The notes beneath the pieces were generated by a model. That model was not told the origin of the DNA. It did no database searches and worked only from the letters and a program-made list of their open reading frames with translations. The translations under genes and the position numbers were made by a program. A stretch of 64,000 bases of DNA from Clostridium tetanomorphum (GTDB lineage Bacteria; Bacillota; Clostridia; Clostridiales; Clostridiaceae): NCBI RefSeq assembly GCF_017873215.1, contig NZ_JAGGKA010000010.1, forward strand, positions 62,001 to 126,000, written 5' to 3'. This document shows, piece by piece, positions 19,399 through 28,800 of this stretch (position 1 is its first letter; every line of letters starts with the position of its first letter).

Positions 19399-20558
19399 TA
19401 CAACAACATTATTACACAAGAGATAAAAGAGGAGTATATAGTGGCACTCCTGGATATGATACTGTAGCCAAGAGCATAAATTTAGAAGATGATTTTATAT
19501 TAAATATAATTCATAATTTATGCTTTTATGATCCACCAGCTATTCTAGCCGGTGAAGAAGATATTACAAAGTATCCGAAATCATTATTTTGTATAAATAC
19601 AGAAGATAATAGAATGATAATAGGACAATCGGTTTTTGCAGGAAAGGATTATACTAAGGGAAGAAATAGATATTTTACTCATAATTATATAATACCAAAG
19701 GATAAAAGAGAAAATTATATAGAAGAACCAGATAAAATAATTTATCTAAATGATTTTGTAGATAATTATGATATAGCAAAAGGAAATATTATTCCAGAAA
19801 TTTTAGAAACAATGTATGATTCAAATATAAAGGACAAACTATCTATTGATGAGATGTTTAATAAAACAGGAATGGATAAGGAAGCATTTAAAAAACTTAT
19901 TTTAGCTTCAATTAATGCAGGTTTATACAAAAAGAAAATATATATAATTTTAAATTGTGAGCTAATCAATTTAAATAATCTATCTAAACAGGTATTAACA
20001 TACTTATATAGATGTATTCCGTTTCAAATAAGAAGGGAAATTGGATTTAGCACTTATATGAAGGAGCCTAAGAATAAAGATTTTATAAATATTATATTTT
20101 TGCCTAAAGATAGTATAAAGAGACTTACAACAGAGATAAAAGCTGGATATGTATTTGACTTTGCAGATAAAAATTTTTATTTAGAGAATCTATATATAAA
20201 AGAACATTTGTTTATTGATTTTGTGATAAACAATATAAATAATTTGAATATACTAAAAGAATTTTTTGAAAAAATAGATAAAATTCAAGTGAAACATAAA
20301 CTAAACATTGAGGAATATGATAATATTACCCATTTTATTCAGCATAATAGTGATAATTTTACCATTGAAAATATAAGACAAAAATATGAAAAATTTTTAA
20401 ATGATAATAATAAACAAAGTAATTTAAATAAAAGATTATGTGAAAATGAAAAAGATATATTCTTCAAAGAAAATATTGAAACTAAGAGAAAAGAGAACTG
20501 TAGTTGTTTCGATAAATTCATAAAAAAAATTAAGGAATTTATACATAGTGAAGATTAG
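19395..20558 (+). CDS. Short GTPase-associated protein 1-like protein
   Basis: A 387-residue protein whose ATG overlaps the GTPase stop codon (ATGA). It begins IQQHYYTRDKRGVYSGTPGY and has AGKDYTKGRNRYFTHNYI and CIPFQIRREIGFSTY, all matched in the 888-residue protein at 4252. It therefore keeps the N-terminal and middle GAP1-like regions but has only a short tail ending in a Cys/Lys-rich segment. It closes the cluster and is followed by a strong terminator at 20630-20675. The function is unknown; co-evolution with the adjacent GTPase is implied by the repeated gene pairing. Confidence 0.72.
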   Translation: MIQQHYYTRDKRGVYSGTPGYDTVAKSINLEDDFILNIIHNLCFYDPPAILAGEEDITKYPKSLFCINTEDNRMIIGQSVFAGKDYTKGRNRYFTHNYIIPKDKRENYIEEPDKIIYLNDFVDNYDIAKGNIIPEILETMYDSNIKDKLSIDEMFNKTGMDKEAFKKLILASINAGLYKKKIYIILNCELINLNNLSKQVLTYLYRCIPFQIRREIGFSTYMKEPKNKDFINIIFLPKDSIKRLTTEIKAGYVFDFADKNFYLENLYIKEHLFIDFVINNINNLNILKEFFEKIDKIQVKHKLNIEEYDNITHFIQHNSDNFTIENIRQKYEKFLNDNNKQSNLNKRLCENEKDIFFKENIETKRKENCSCFDKFIKKIKEFIHSED

Positions 20559-20629
20559 TATATATTTTAACTATGAAAGAAGCAATTATATATATTCATA
20601 TTGAGAGATAAAAAATAGAATAGATATTT

Positions 20630-20675
20630 AAAGATGTGAATTTCCTTTTATTAGAAATCCACATCTTTTCTTTTA
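20630..20675 (+). terminator. Terminator of the GTPase/tubulin cluster
   Basis: AAAGATGTG (20630-20638) pairs with CACATCTTT (20660-20668), extended inward by AATTTC/GAAAT after one mismatch, and is followed by TCTTTT. It marks the end of the cluster. Confidence 0.8.
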
Positions 20676-20705
20676 AACAAATATATTTTTGTTGATTTTA
20701 CGGAA

Positions 20706-20774
20706 TTTATTGAATTTTAACTGAAAAAATTCAATAAAAATGAACTTTGAAAAAATATTATAAAGTATTATAAT
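20706..20774 (+). promoter_or_regulatory. Promoter and palindromic operator candidate of the decarboxylase gene
   Basis: TTTATTGAATTTT (20706-20718) is a perfect inverted repeat of AAAATTCAATAAA (20726-20738). It lies just upstream of TTGAAA (20747-20752), a 16-base spacer and TATAAT (20769-20774). The palindrome is well placed for a regulator bound upstream of -35. It could instead form a hairpin for reverse-strand transcripts. The promoter hexamers are close to sigma-A consensus. Confidence 0.5.
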
Positions 20775-20846
20775 ATATATGGAAAATATTATAGGATTTA
20801 TAGAAATATTTTTAAAGTAATTATTAATTTGAAAGTGGGGATAATA

Positions 20847-22577
20847 ATGGAACAAAAAAATGAAATATCACGTTGGGAAAAGGTTTTAAAAGAAAAAGTA
20901 CAACCAGCTTTTATGGCTCCATGGCAAGAAAAAACTAAAGAAGAAGAATTTAAAGATATAGTCAGAGAGAGTCTTCGTAATATTAATTCTTTAAAAGGTG
21001 ATAGAGGAAACAAAAGATGTTTTTTAGGAGAGCCTAAATGCTCCATGAAAAATAAAGATGATATTATTAAAGTAAAAAATGAAGCGAAAATATCAGAAGA
21101 ATCAAATGATATTAAAGATGTTATGAAAGAAGCGTCACATTATTTTAATGGTATGTTTAATTTAGTGCATCCTCAATCTATGTTTAATGTAGTTCCACCT
21201 GCTGCAATTCCATCAATTGTAGGGAATTTAATGGGAGCTATGTTTAATCCTAATTTAGTGGAACAGGAATACTCCGGTAATGTAGCAGCTCTAGAAATAG
21301 AAGTTTCATCTATGATATCAAAACTTATAGGGTATGATCCTGTAAAATCTGCAGGACATTTCACTTTTGGAGGTACAGGGGCATATTTATTTGCTACTAA
21401 GTTAGCATTAACTAAATGCCTAGGAAAAGAGAGTAGATTTAAAGGTATAAGGGAAGATGCTCAAATATTAGTATCTAAAGTAGGACATTATGCCGTGAAA
21501 AATTGCAGTGATTGGACAGGTCTAGGAATGAATAACATAAGAACTATAAATATTAATGAAGACAGTTCAATGGATATTAATCATTTAGAGCAGGTTATGG
21601 AACAGTGTCATAAAGAAAGAAAACCAATAGCTATGATTATTGCAACTATGGGAACAACAGATGCTTTTGGTGTGGATAATATAAAAGAAATTGAAGAAGT
21701 TTGTAATAGATTTGTAGAAAAATATAATTTAGAAAAAAGACCTTTTATTTATGCAGATGCTGTTATAGGATGGGCATGGAGCATGTTCAATTCTTATGAC
21801 TTTAATTCTAATCCTATGGAATTTTCAAAGGATACTTTAGAAGCTATAAAAGAATGTAAAGAAAAAATAAAATATCTTAATTTAGCAGATGCTGTAGGAG
21901 TAGATTTTCATAAAACAGGATTTACTTGTTATAATTGTAGTATGATTTGCATAAAAAATGCTGATGACTTAGAAATGTTGAGTAGAGATAAGGAAGAAAT
22001 GGCTTATTTATATCAATTTAGCGCTTATACACCAGGAGAATATACACTAGAGTGTTCTAGGGGAGGAAACTATGCTCTTGCAGCTTGGTGTAATTTAAAA
22101 TATTTTGGATTAGAAGGATATAGAGCCATTTTAGGTAATCTTATAGAATCAGAAAAAGCTCTACGAAACGTTATAGAAGATGAACCTTCTATGGTTTGTA
22201 TAAATGAAAGAGATCACGGATTTGTAACTTTATTTAGAGTTTATCCTAAAAAGTTAAGTATTTTCTCAAATTGTGAAAATTTTGCCAAGAATCAATACGA
22301 AAAAGAATTTGAAGATACAGCTTACAAAGAAGAATTAAGAAAATATAATGATTATCAATTTAAAGTGTCACAAGAACTTCAGAGAATGTTATTTGAAGAA
22401 AATGGACCAGCATTGAGCTTTACAAGTGAATTTAGATTAACACCTTATGGAGAACCTATAGCTGCTATAAAAGCTTATCCAATGTCACCATATATGGGGA
22501 GATGCGAAAAAGAATTAAAAGAAAATATAATAGAATATATATTGAAAGCTGCAGAAAATGTAGACAAAGACTATTAA
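20847..22577 (+). CDS. PLP-dependent group II amino acid decarboxylase (substrate uncertain)
   Basis: ATG 20847 follows AGTGGGG by six bases. The 576-residue protein has the group II decarboxylase core: HPQSMFNVVPPAAIPSIVGN, the substrate/PLP-phosphate region FTFGGTGAYLFATKLAL, ADAV around the cofactor Asp, and VDFHKTGFTCYN with the PLP-binding Lys at about 356. About 90 extra N-terminal residues precede the core, making it longer than the ~465-residue glutamate decarboxylase of many bacteria. Group II enzymes act on glutamate, aspartate or aromatic amino acids; the sequence alone does not decide. It is followed by its own terminator and then a BCCT transporter on the same strand, which could supply substrate or exchange the amine product (inferred). 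Confidence 0.85.
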   Translation: MEQKNEISRWEKVLKEKVQPAFMAPWQEKTKEEEFKDIVRESLRNINSLKGDRGNKRCFLGEPKCSMKNKDDIIKVKNEAKISEESNDIKDVMKEASHYFNGMFNLVHPQSMFNVVPPAAIPSIVGNLMGAMFNPNLVEQEYSGNVAALEIEVSSMISKLIGYDPVKSAGHFTFGGTGAYLFATKLALTKCLGKESRFKGIREDAQILVSKVGHYAVKNCSDWTGLGMNNIRTININEDSSMDINHLEQVMEQCHKERKPIAMIIATMGTTDAFGVDNIKEIEEVCNRFVEKYNLEKRPFIYADAVIGWAWSMFNSYDFNSNPMEFSKDTLEAIKECKEKIKYLNLADAVGVDFHKTGFTCYNCSMICIKNADDLEMLSRDKEEMAYLYQFSAYTPGEYTLECSRGGNYALAAWCNLKYFGLEGYRAILGNLIESEKALRNVIEDEPSMVCINERDHGFVTLFRVYPKKLSIFSNCENFAKNQYEKEFEDTAYKEELRKYNDYQFKVSQELQRMLFEENGPALSFTSEFRLTPYGEPIAAIKAYPMSPYMGRCEKELKENIIEYILKAAENVDKDY

Positions 22578-22612
22578 TTTTAAATATATTCTAATATAAT
22601 TCCCTAGGGAAT

Positions 22613-22666
22613 AAGTACTGTCAATACTATTGAATTTCAATAAGTTTTGATAGTACTTTTATTTTT
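22613..22666 (+). terminator. Terminator after the decarboxylase gene
   Basis: AAGTACTGTCAA (22613-22624) pairs with TTGATAGTACTT (22647-22658), with one G-U pair and an inner ATTGAA/TTCAAT stem, and is followed by a T-rich run. Confidence 0.8.
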
Positions 22667-22794
22667 TAAATAAAACATAGAAACCATAAGGGGTTTTAAT
22701 ATATTTATAGTAAGATAAACTAAGATTTATGCAGTTATGTACCTTTTTAATCTTATTTTTCTTCTAGAGATAATAGAATACATAAATTACACAT

Positions 22795-22823
22795 TTTACA
22801 AGTAAAAACTTTAATGTTATAAT
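22795..22823 (+). promoter_or_regulatory. Promoter of the BCCT transporter gene
   Basis: TTTACA (22795-22800), a 17-base spacer and TATAAT (22818-22823) lie about 70 bases before the start codon. The leader contains a small inverted repeat GTAACA/TGTTAC around 22837-22868. Of the 313-base gap, the first part is the decarboxylase terminator and the rest is AT-rich. Confidence 0.55.
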
Positions 22824-22890
22824 AAAGTTGTCGAAAGTAACACACTAAAAATAAAAATGAAGTTGTTACACGAAAGGAAGTAGATAGTGG

Positions 22891-24414
22891 ATGATAGAGA
22901 AGATTAAAAAGGACAAAGTGTTTTATATTTCTAGCATTACTTTAACAGCAGTCATGATTTTTGCTTTTTTTAATATTGAAATATTTAGTAAAATAGCCAA
23001 AAGTACCCTTGATTTGCTATTAAATAAGTTTTATTGGTTATATTCTGGAGCTATGTTAAGTTTTTTTATTTTCTGCATTTGGGTGGCATTCAGTAAGTAT
23101 GGGAAAATAAGATTAGGAGATGACAATGAAAAGCCTGAGTATAGCTTCATATCATGGCTTTCAATGTTATTCTGCGCAGGAATGGGAATGGGACTTGTGT
23201 TTTGGTCTATAGCAGAACCTTTAACCCATTATGTATATCCAGATAAAATATCAGGATTTACTGAAGAAGCTAAAATGTTTGCACTTAAAAAGGTATTTTT
23301 ACATTGGGGAACCTCTGCTTGGGGATGTTATGCAATTCTTGCATTGATATTAGCCTATATGCAGTTTAGAAAGAAAAAACCAGCTTTAATGAGCAGTGCT
23401 TTAATTCCTATTATAGGTGAAGAAAGAGCTAAAGGAACACTAGGAAATATAGTAGATATTTTTACTATATTTGCAACAGTGGCAGGAATTATTACATCAT
23501 TAGGACTTGGTACTCTACAGATTAATGCAGGATTAAATTATTTATTCAATATACCTGAAAATATTAAGATTAAATTATTGATAATAGGAATAGTTACCAT
23601 ATGTTATATGACTTCTGCTATATCTGGAATAGATAAAGGAATACAGACATTATCAAATATAAATATTTTTATTGCAGCTTTTATGATTATATTCGTTTCA
23701 ATAATAGGTCCAACTCCAGAAATCTTTAAAAATCTATTTAGAGCATTAGGAATATATGGAAAGGAAGTATTGACTACTAATAATAATATATTTTTACATG
23801 GTGGATGGTATAAAGATTGGACATTGTTCTATTGGGGATGGTGGATAGCTTGGGCACCTCCAGTTGGAATATTTATAGCAAGAATTTCAAGAGGAAGAAC
23901 TATAAAAGAATTTGTACTTGGAGTTTTAATGATACCTTCATTGTTATGCTTTATATGGTTTGCCATATTTGGTACAGTTGGATTTAATGTGGACAAAGCT
24001 ACTATATTAACAGCTATACAAAAAGCTGATACTGCATTTTTTATTGTTATGAGTAAATATCCATATAGTTTATTAATTAATATTCTTGTTATGATACTAT
24101 CTTCTATATTCTTTATAACTTCTGCAGATTCATCTACTTTTGTTTTAGCTATGTTATCTTCAAAAGGAAATCTAAATCCTAAGAATTCAAGAAAAATTGT
24201 TTGGGGAATACTTCAAGGAGCTTTGACTATAGCATTTTTATTAGCAGGTGGATTAGAAATGATTCAGACAGCATCTATATTGGCAGCATTTCCTTTTGCA
24301 TTTATAATGTTGTTTTCTATGATTTCTTTTAGAAAAAGTCTAAGGGAAGAGGATGAAATATTAGAATTAAAAAGTAAAGAAAAAGTAGTAAATGCTAAGT
24401 ATAAATTAGGATAA
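22891..24414 (+). CDS. BCCT-family transporter (betaine/carnitine/choline type)
   Basis: A 507-residue membrane protein with about 12 hydrophobic spans. BCCT hallmarks are present: GMGMGLVFWSIAEP, then LHWGTSAWGCYAI, and the tryptophan-rich signature DWTLFYWGWWIAWAPPVG with the following FIARISRGRT. The length is typical, without the long C-terminal osmosensing tail of BetP. BCCT carriers import quaternary ammonium compounds with Na+ or H+ or exchange them for a product (CaiT type). Which mode applies here is not visible. It has its own promoter, and the decarboxylase upstream suggests a metabolic pairing with substrate/product exchange rather than osmoprotection; this is inference. Confidence 0.88.
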   Translation: MIEKIKKDKVFYISSITLTAVMIFAFFNIEIFSKIAKSTLDLLLNKFYWLYSGAMLSFFIFCIWVAFSKYGKIRLGDDNEKPEYSFISWLSMLFCAGMGMGLVFWSIAEPLTHYVYPDKISGFTEEAKMFALKKVFLHWGTSAWGCYAILALILAYMQFRKKKPALMSSALIPIIGEERAKGTLGNIVDIFTIFATVAGIITSLGLGTLQINAGLNYLFNIPENIKIKLLIIGIVTICYMTSAISGIDKGIQTLSNINIFIAAFMIIFVSIIGPTPEIFKNLFRALGIYGKEVLTTNNNIFLHGGWYKDWTLFYWGWWIAWAPPVGIFIARISRGRTIKEFVLGVLMIPSLLCFIWFAIFGTVGFNVDKATILTAIQKADTAFFIVMSKYPYSLLINILVMILSSIFFITSADSSTFVLAMLSSKGNLNPKNSRKIVWGILQGALTIAFLLAGGLEMIQTASILAAFPFAFIMLFSMISFRKSLREEDEILELKSKEKVVNAKYKLG

Positions 24415-24437
24415 TAGTTGATTTATAAAATTCAGTC

Positions 24438-24466
24438 TTGACATATTGAATTTTATAAATTACAAT
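24438..24466 (+). promoter_or_regulatory. Consensus sigma-A promoter of carAB
   Basis: TTGACA (24438-24443), exactly 17 bases, then TACAAT (24461-24466). Transcription would start near 24473 and run through the PyrR-type leader. This is the best promoter match noticed in the window. Confidence 0.8.
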
Positions 24467-24499
24467 TAAGCATAGAAAAGCTGAAGTTAATAATACACT

Positions 24500-24675
24500 T
24501 TTAATTTGGTCCTGAGAGGCCAGAAAGAGGTATGATGATATGAAAAAGATTTTTTGTTGTGCGAAAAAAGTTATAAATAATTTTAAAATGAATTTAAGAG
24601 AAGTTTTTTTAATACAAAGGATAGTAAGGAGATTAAATTTTTTAATTTAAGGCTCCTTGTTATCCTTTGTTTTTT
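24500..24675 (+). promoter_or_regulatory. PyrR-type transcription attenuator in the carAB leader
   Basis: GGTCCTGAGAGGCC (24508-24521), within TTTAATTT...AGAAAGAGG, fits the PyrR RNA-binding consensus (ARUCCNGNGAGGYU) except at the ends, where the change keeps the outer pair. About 90 bases on is a strong terminator: ACAAAGGATAGTAAGGAG (24614-24631) against CTCCTTGTTATCCTTTGT (24653-24670), then TTTTTT. In the known mechanism, UMP-bound PyrR stabilises the binding hairpin so the terminator forms and pyrimidine genes are turned down. A competing antiterminator must exist between the two, but I have not folded it. The 36-codon frame inside the leader is probably incidental. Confidence 0.8.
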
Positions 24676-24745
24676 AACCTACATTAATAGACAAAACCTT
24701 TATAAAGTGTATTTTAGCTATCAGAATTTAAAGGAGGTCTATTAT

Positions 24746-25801
24746 ATGAAAGCAAGATTAATATTAGAAAATGGCATAGTTTTTGAAGGAAAAGCTTTTG
24801 GCTACTTAAAAGAAAGTGTTGGAGAAGTAGTTTTCAACACAGGTATGACAGGATATGAAGAAATTCTTACAGATCCATCCTATTATGGTCAAATCGTTAC
24901 AATGACATATCCCCTTATAGGAAATTATGGTATAAATTTAGAGGATATGGAATCAAACTCACCAAAGGTTAAAGGATTTATAGTTAGGGAAAAGTGTAAT
25001 TTTTCTAGTAATTTCAGATCAGAATTAGAAATATCAGATTATTTAAAGGGAAATAAAATAATTGGCTTAGAAGGAATAGATACTAGAGCTTTAACGAAAA
25101 TTCTAAGAAACAATGGAACTATGAAAGGAATAATTACTCTAGAGGATATTTCCTATGAAGAAGCTTGTAGAAAACTAAATAATTTTTCTAATAAAGAGGC
25201 AGTTAAAAATGTTACTACTAAAGAAACATATAAAATAGAAGGAGAAGGAAAGCATGTAGCTATTATGGATTTTGGTATAAAAGGTAACATAATAAGATCC
25301 TTTATAAGAAGAAATTGTAAAGTAACAGTTTTTTCAGCAAATACTACAGCAGAGAAAATTTTAGATGTAAATCCAGACCTTGTATTTCTATCTAATGGTC
25401 CTGGAGATCCTGAGGATTTACCAGAAGTTATAGAAAATATTAAAAAATTAGTAGGTAAAAAACCTATAGTAGGAATTTGCTTAGGACATCAGCTTTTAGC
25501 ACTAGCACTAGATGGAAAAACTGCAAAATTAAAATTTGGACATAGAGGAAGTAATCATCCGGTTAAGGATTTAAAGGAAAATAAAGTGTATATAACTTCT
25601 CAAAATCATGGATACTATGTGGAAACATTGCCACAAGATATGGAAGTAACTCATGTAAGTCTTAATGATGGAACAGTAGAGGGAATGAAACATACAAGGT
25701 TACCAATATTTTCAGTTCAATTCCATCCAGAAGCGTGTCCAGGCCCTAAGGATAATGATTATATTTTTGATAAATTTCTTAGTTACGCAGAAAATAGATA
25801 A
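24746..25801 (+). CDS. carA: Carbamoyl-phosphate synthase small subunit
   Basis: ATG 24746 follows AAGGAGGT; the longer in-frame ATG at 24707 has no site. The 351 residues are typical of CarA. The N-terminal domain starts ARLILENGIVFEG. The class I glutamine amidotransferase domain has the nucleophile Cys245 in VGICLGHQLLAL and the His/Glu of VQFHPEACPGP. It releases ammonia from glutamine for CarB. It sits behind the PyrR-type leader and is followed, 94 bases on, by carB, so it serves pyrimidine (and shared arginine) synthesis. No other pyr or arg gene is in the window. Confidence 0.95.
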   Translation: MKARLILENGIVFEGKAFGYLKESVGEVVFNTGMTGYEEILTDPSYYGQIVTMTYPLIGNYGINLEDMESNSPKVKGFIVREKCNFSSNFRSELEISDYLKGNKIIGLEGIDTRALTKILRNNGTMKGIITLEDISYEEACRKLNNFSNKEAVKNVTTKETYKIEGEGKHVAIMDFGIKGNIIRSFIRRNCKVTVFSANTTAEKILDVNPDLVFLSNGPGDPEDLPEVIENIKKLVGKKPIVGICLGHQLLALALDGKTAKLKFGHRGSNHPVKDLKENKVYITSQNHGYYVETLPQDMEVTHVSLNDGTVEGMKHTRLPIFSVQFHPEACPGPKDNDYIFDKFLSYAENR

Positions 25802-25895
25802 CAGAGAATAAAGGGCAGAGTATAGAGAAAAGAGCACATAAACTGTAATCTGTTAATTGTTAACTGTAAATTCAATTAAACGGGAGGTAGAAATT

Positions 25896-28800
25896 ATGCC
25901 ATTAAATAAAGATATAAAGAAAGTTTTAGTTATAGGATCAGGTCCAATAGTTATAGGTCAAGCAGCGGAATTTGATTATTCAGGAACTCAAGCTTGTGAG
26001 GCCTTAAAGGAAGAAGGAGTAGAGGTTGTTTTAATAAACAGTAACCCAGCTACTATAATGACAGATAGAGAAGTAGCAGATAAGGTTTATTTAGAGCCTT
26101 TAACAGTAGAGTTTGTAGAAAAAGTTATAGCAAAGGAAAGACCAGATAGTCTACTTGCAGGTATGGGCGGACAAACAGGACTAAACCTTGCAGTAGAACT
26201 TTATGATAAAAAAATACTACAAAAGTATGGTGTAAATGTAATAGGAACTTCTATAGAGTCCATAAAAGAGGGAGAAGATAGAGAACTCTTTAGATCAATG
26301 ATGAATAGAATAGGAGAGCCTGTTATTGAAAGTGAAATAATAACTGATATGGAAGCAGGGAAAGCCTTTGCAAATAAAATTGGATATCCAGTTATAGTAA
26401 GACCAGCTTATACTTTAGGAGGAACTGGTGGCGGAATAGCAAAGGATGAAGAAGAATTAGAAACAATTCTTTCCTTAGGTCTTCAATTAAGTACTATAGG
26501 CCAAGTACTTCTTGAAAAAAGCGTTAAAGGTTGGAAAGAAATAGAGTATGAAGTAATGAGAGACAGCTTTGGAAACTGTATTACTGTATGTAACATGGAA
26601 AATATAGATCCTGTAGGAATTCATACAGGAGATAGTATTGTAGTAGCTCCAAGCCAAACTCTTTCGGATAAAGAATATCAAATGCTTAGAACTGCTTCAA
26701 TAAATATAATAAATGCAGTAGGTATAGAAGGAGGATGTAATGTGCAATTTGCACTAAACCCAAATTCTTTTGAATATGCAGTAATAGAGATAAATCCAAG
26801 AGTTAGTCGTTCTTCAGCCTTAGCTTCAAAAGCTACAGGATATCCTATAGCAAAGGTAGCAGCAAAAATAGCTTTAGGCTACGGATTAGATGAAATTAAG
26901 AATGCAGTAACTCAAAAAACTTATGCTTGTTTTGAACCATCATTAGATTATGTAGTAGTTAAAATTCCAAAGTGGCCTTTTGATAAATTCCAGGAGGCAG
27001 ATAGAGTTTTAGGTACTAAAATGATGGCTACAGGTGAAGTTATGGCCATAGGAAGTAACTTTGAAGCAGCCTTTTTAAAGGGAATAAGATCTTTGGAAAC
27101 CGGCAAGTATTCTTTAGAACATAAAAAAATTAAAGATTTAACTATAAGTGAATTAAAGAAGAGAGTTATGTCACCAGATGATGAAAGAATATTTGCTTTA
27201 GCAGAAATGCTTAGAAGAGAGTATAGAGAAGAAAAAGTAGCGCAAATAACAGGTATAGACAAATTTTTTATAAAGAAGTTTAAAAAAATCGTAGAAGAAG
27301 AACAGAAATTAAGAGGAAGTTCTGTAGATGATTTAGACAAAGAGTGGTTGTATAATTTAAAGAAAAAGGGATTTTCAGATAAAGCTATAGGAGATATGTT
27401 AAATGTAAGTCCTGAAAATATATATAGATTAAGAAGTATATGGAATATAAAACCGGTCTATAAAATGGTAGATACCTGTGGAGGAGAATTTGAAGCATTA
27501 TCACCATATTATTATTCAACTTATGAAAGTTATGATGAAGTAGAAGTTTCAGATAAAAGGAAAGTCATAGTTATAGGTTCAGGACCAATAAGAATTGGAC
27601 AGGGAATAGAGTTTGATTATGCTTCAGTTCATTGTGTAAAAGCTCTTAAAAACATGGGAATAGAAACTATAATAATAAATAATAACCCAGAGACTGTAAG
27701 TACAGATTTTGATATATCAGATAAATTATACTTTGAGCCACTAACAGAAGAAGATGTACTAAATATAATAGAGAAAGAAAATCCTTACGGAGTAATACTT
27801 CAATTTGGAGGGCAAACTGCTATAAAGCTAGCTAAGTTTTTAAAAGAGAAAAATATAAAAACCCTTGGAACTACTTCAGATCAAATAGATACAGCGGAAG
27901 ATAGGGAAAAATTTGATGAGTTATTAGAGAACTTAGGTATAGCAAGGCCTAAAGGAAAGGGAGTATGGTCTATTGAAGAGGGACTAAAGGAAGCAGAAAA
28001 ACTAGGTTTTCCAGTACTTGTAAGACCTTCCTTCGTACTTGGCGGACAAGGTATGGAAATAACTCATGATGAAAAAGAGTTGGTATATTATCTAACTCAA
28101 GCTTTTGAAAAGGATAAGAAAAATCCAATTCTTATAGATAAGTATCTAATGGGAAGAGAAATAGAAGTAGATGCTATATCAGATGGGGAAGATATTCTTA
28201 TACCTGGAATTATGGAACATTTAGAAAGAGCAGGAGTACATTCAGGAGACAGTATTACTATGTATCCAGGCCCAAATTTAACTAAAGAAATAAAAGAAAA
28301 GGTTCTACAATATACTAAAAAACTTGCATTAGGAATAGGAATAAAAGGTATGATTAACATACAATTCATAGAATTTAAAGGACAGCTTTATGTAATTGAG
28401 GTTAATCCAAGGGCTTCAAGAACTGTACCATATATAAGCAAAGTAAGTAAAGTTCCTATAGTAGATATAGCCACAAAGGTAATGCTTGGAGAAAAGTTAA
28501 AGAATTTAGGTTATGGTGTAGATATATATAAAGAACCAGAATTAATTTCCGTAAAAGTACCTGTGTTTTCTACTCAAAAACTTCCAAATGTAGAAGTATG
28601 TTTAGGACCTGAAATGAGATCTACAGGAGAAGTTTTAGGAGTAGGAAAAACTATAGAGGAAGCTTTATATAAAGGATTCTTGGCAGCAAATATGTATACT
28701 AAAAAAGAAAAAGGAGTTATACTTGCTACTATAAACGATCATGATAAAGAAGAGTTTTTACCTATAGCTAAAGAATTAAGTAAGCTAGGATTTAAATTTA

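Noticed and set aside
24540-24650. A 36-codon open frame (MKKIFCCAKK...) in the carAB leader, a possible leader peptide.
   Set aside because: It runs into the terminator's left arm and loop and has no regulatory codon run; the PyrR-type box upstream explains the attenuator without it.
26948-27340. 130-codon minus-strand open frame.
   Set aside because: Antisense shadow inside carB; no start signal and no recognisable domain.
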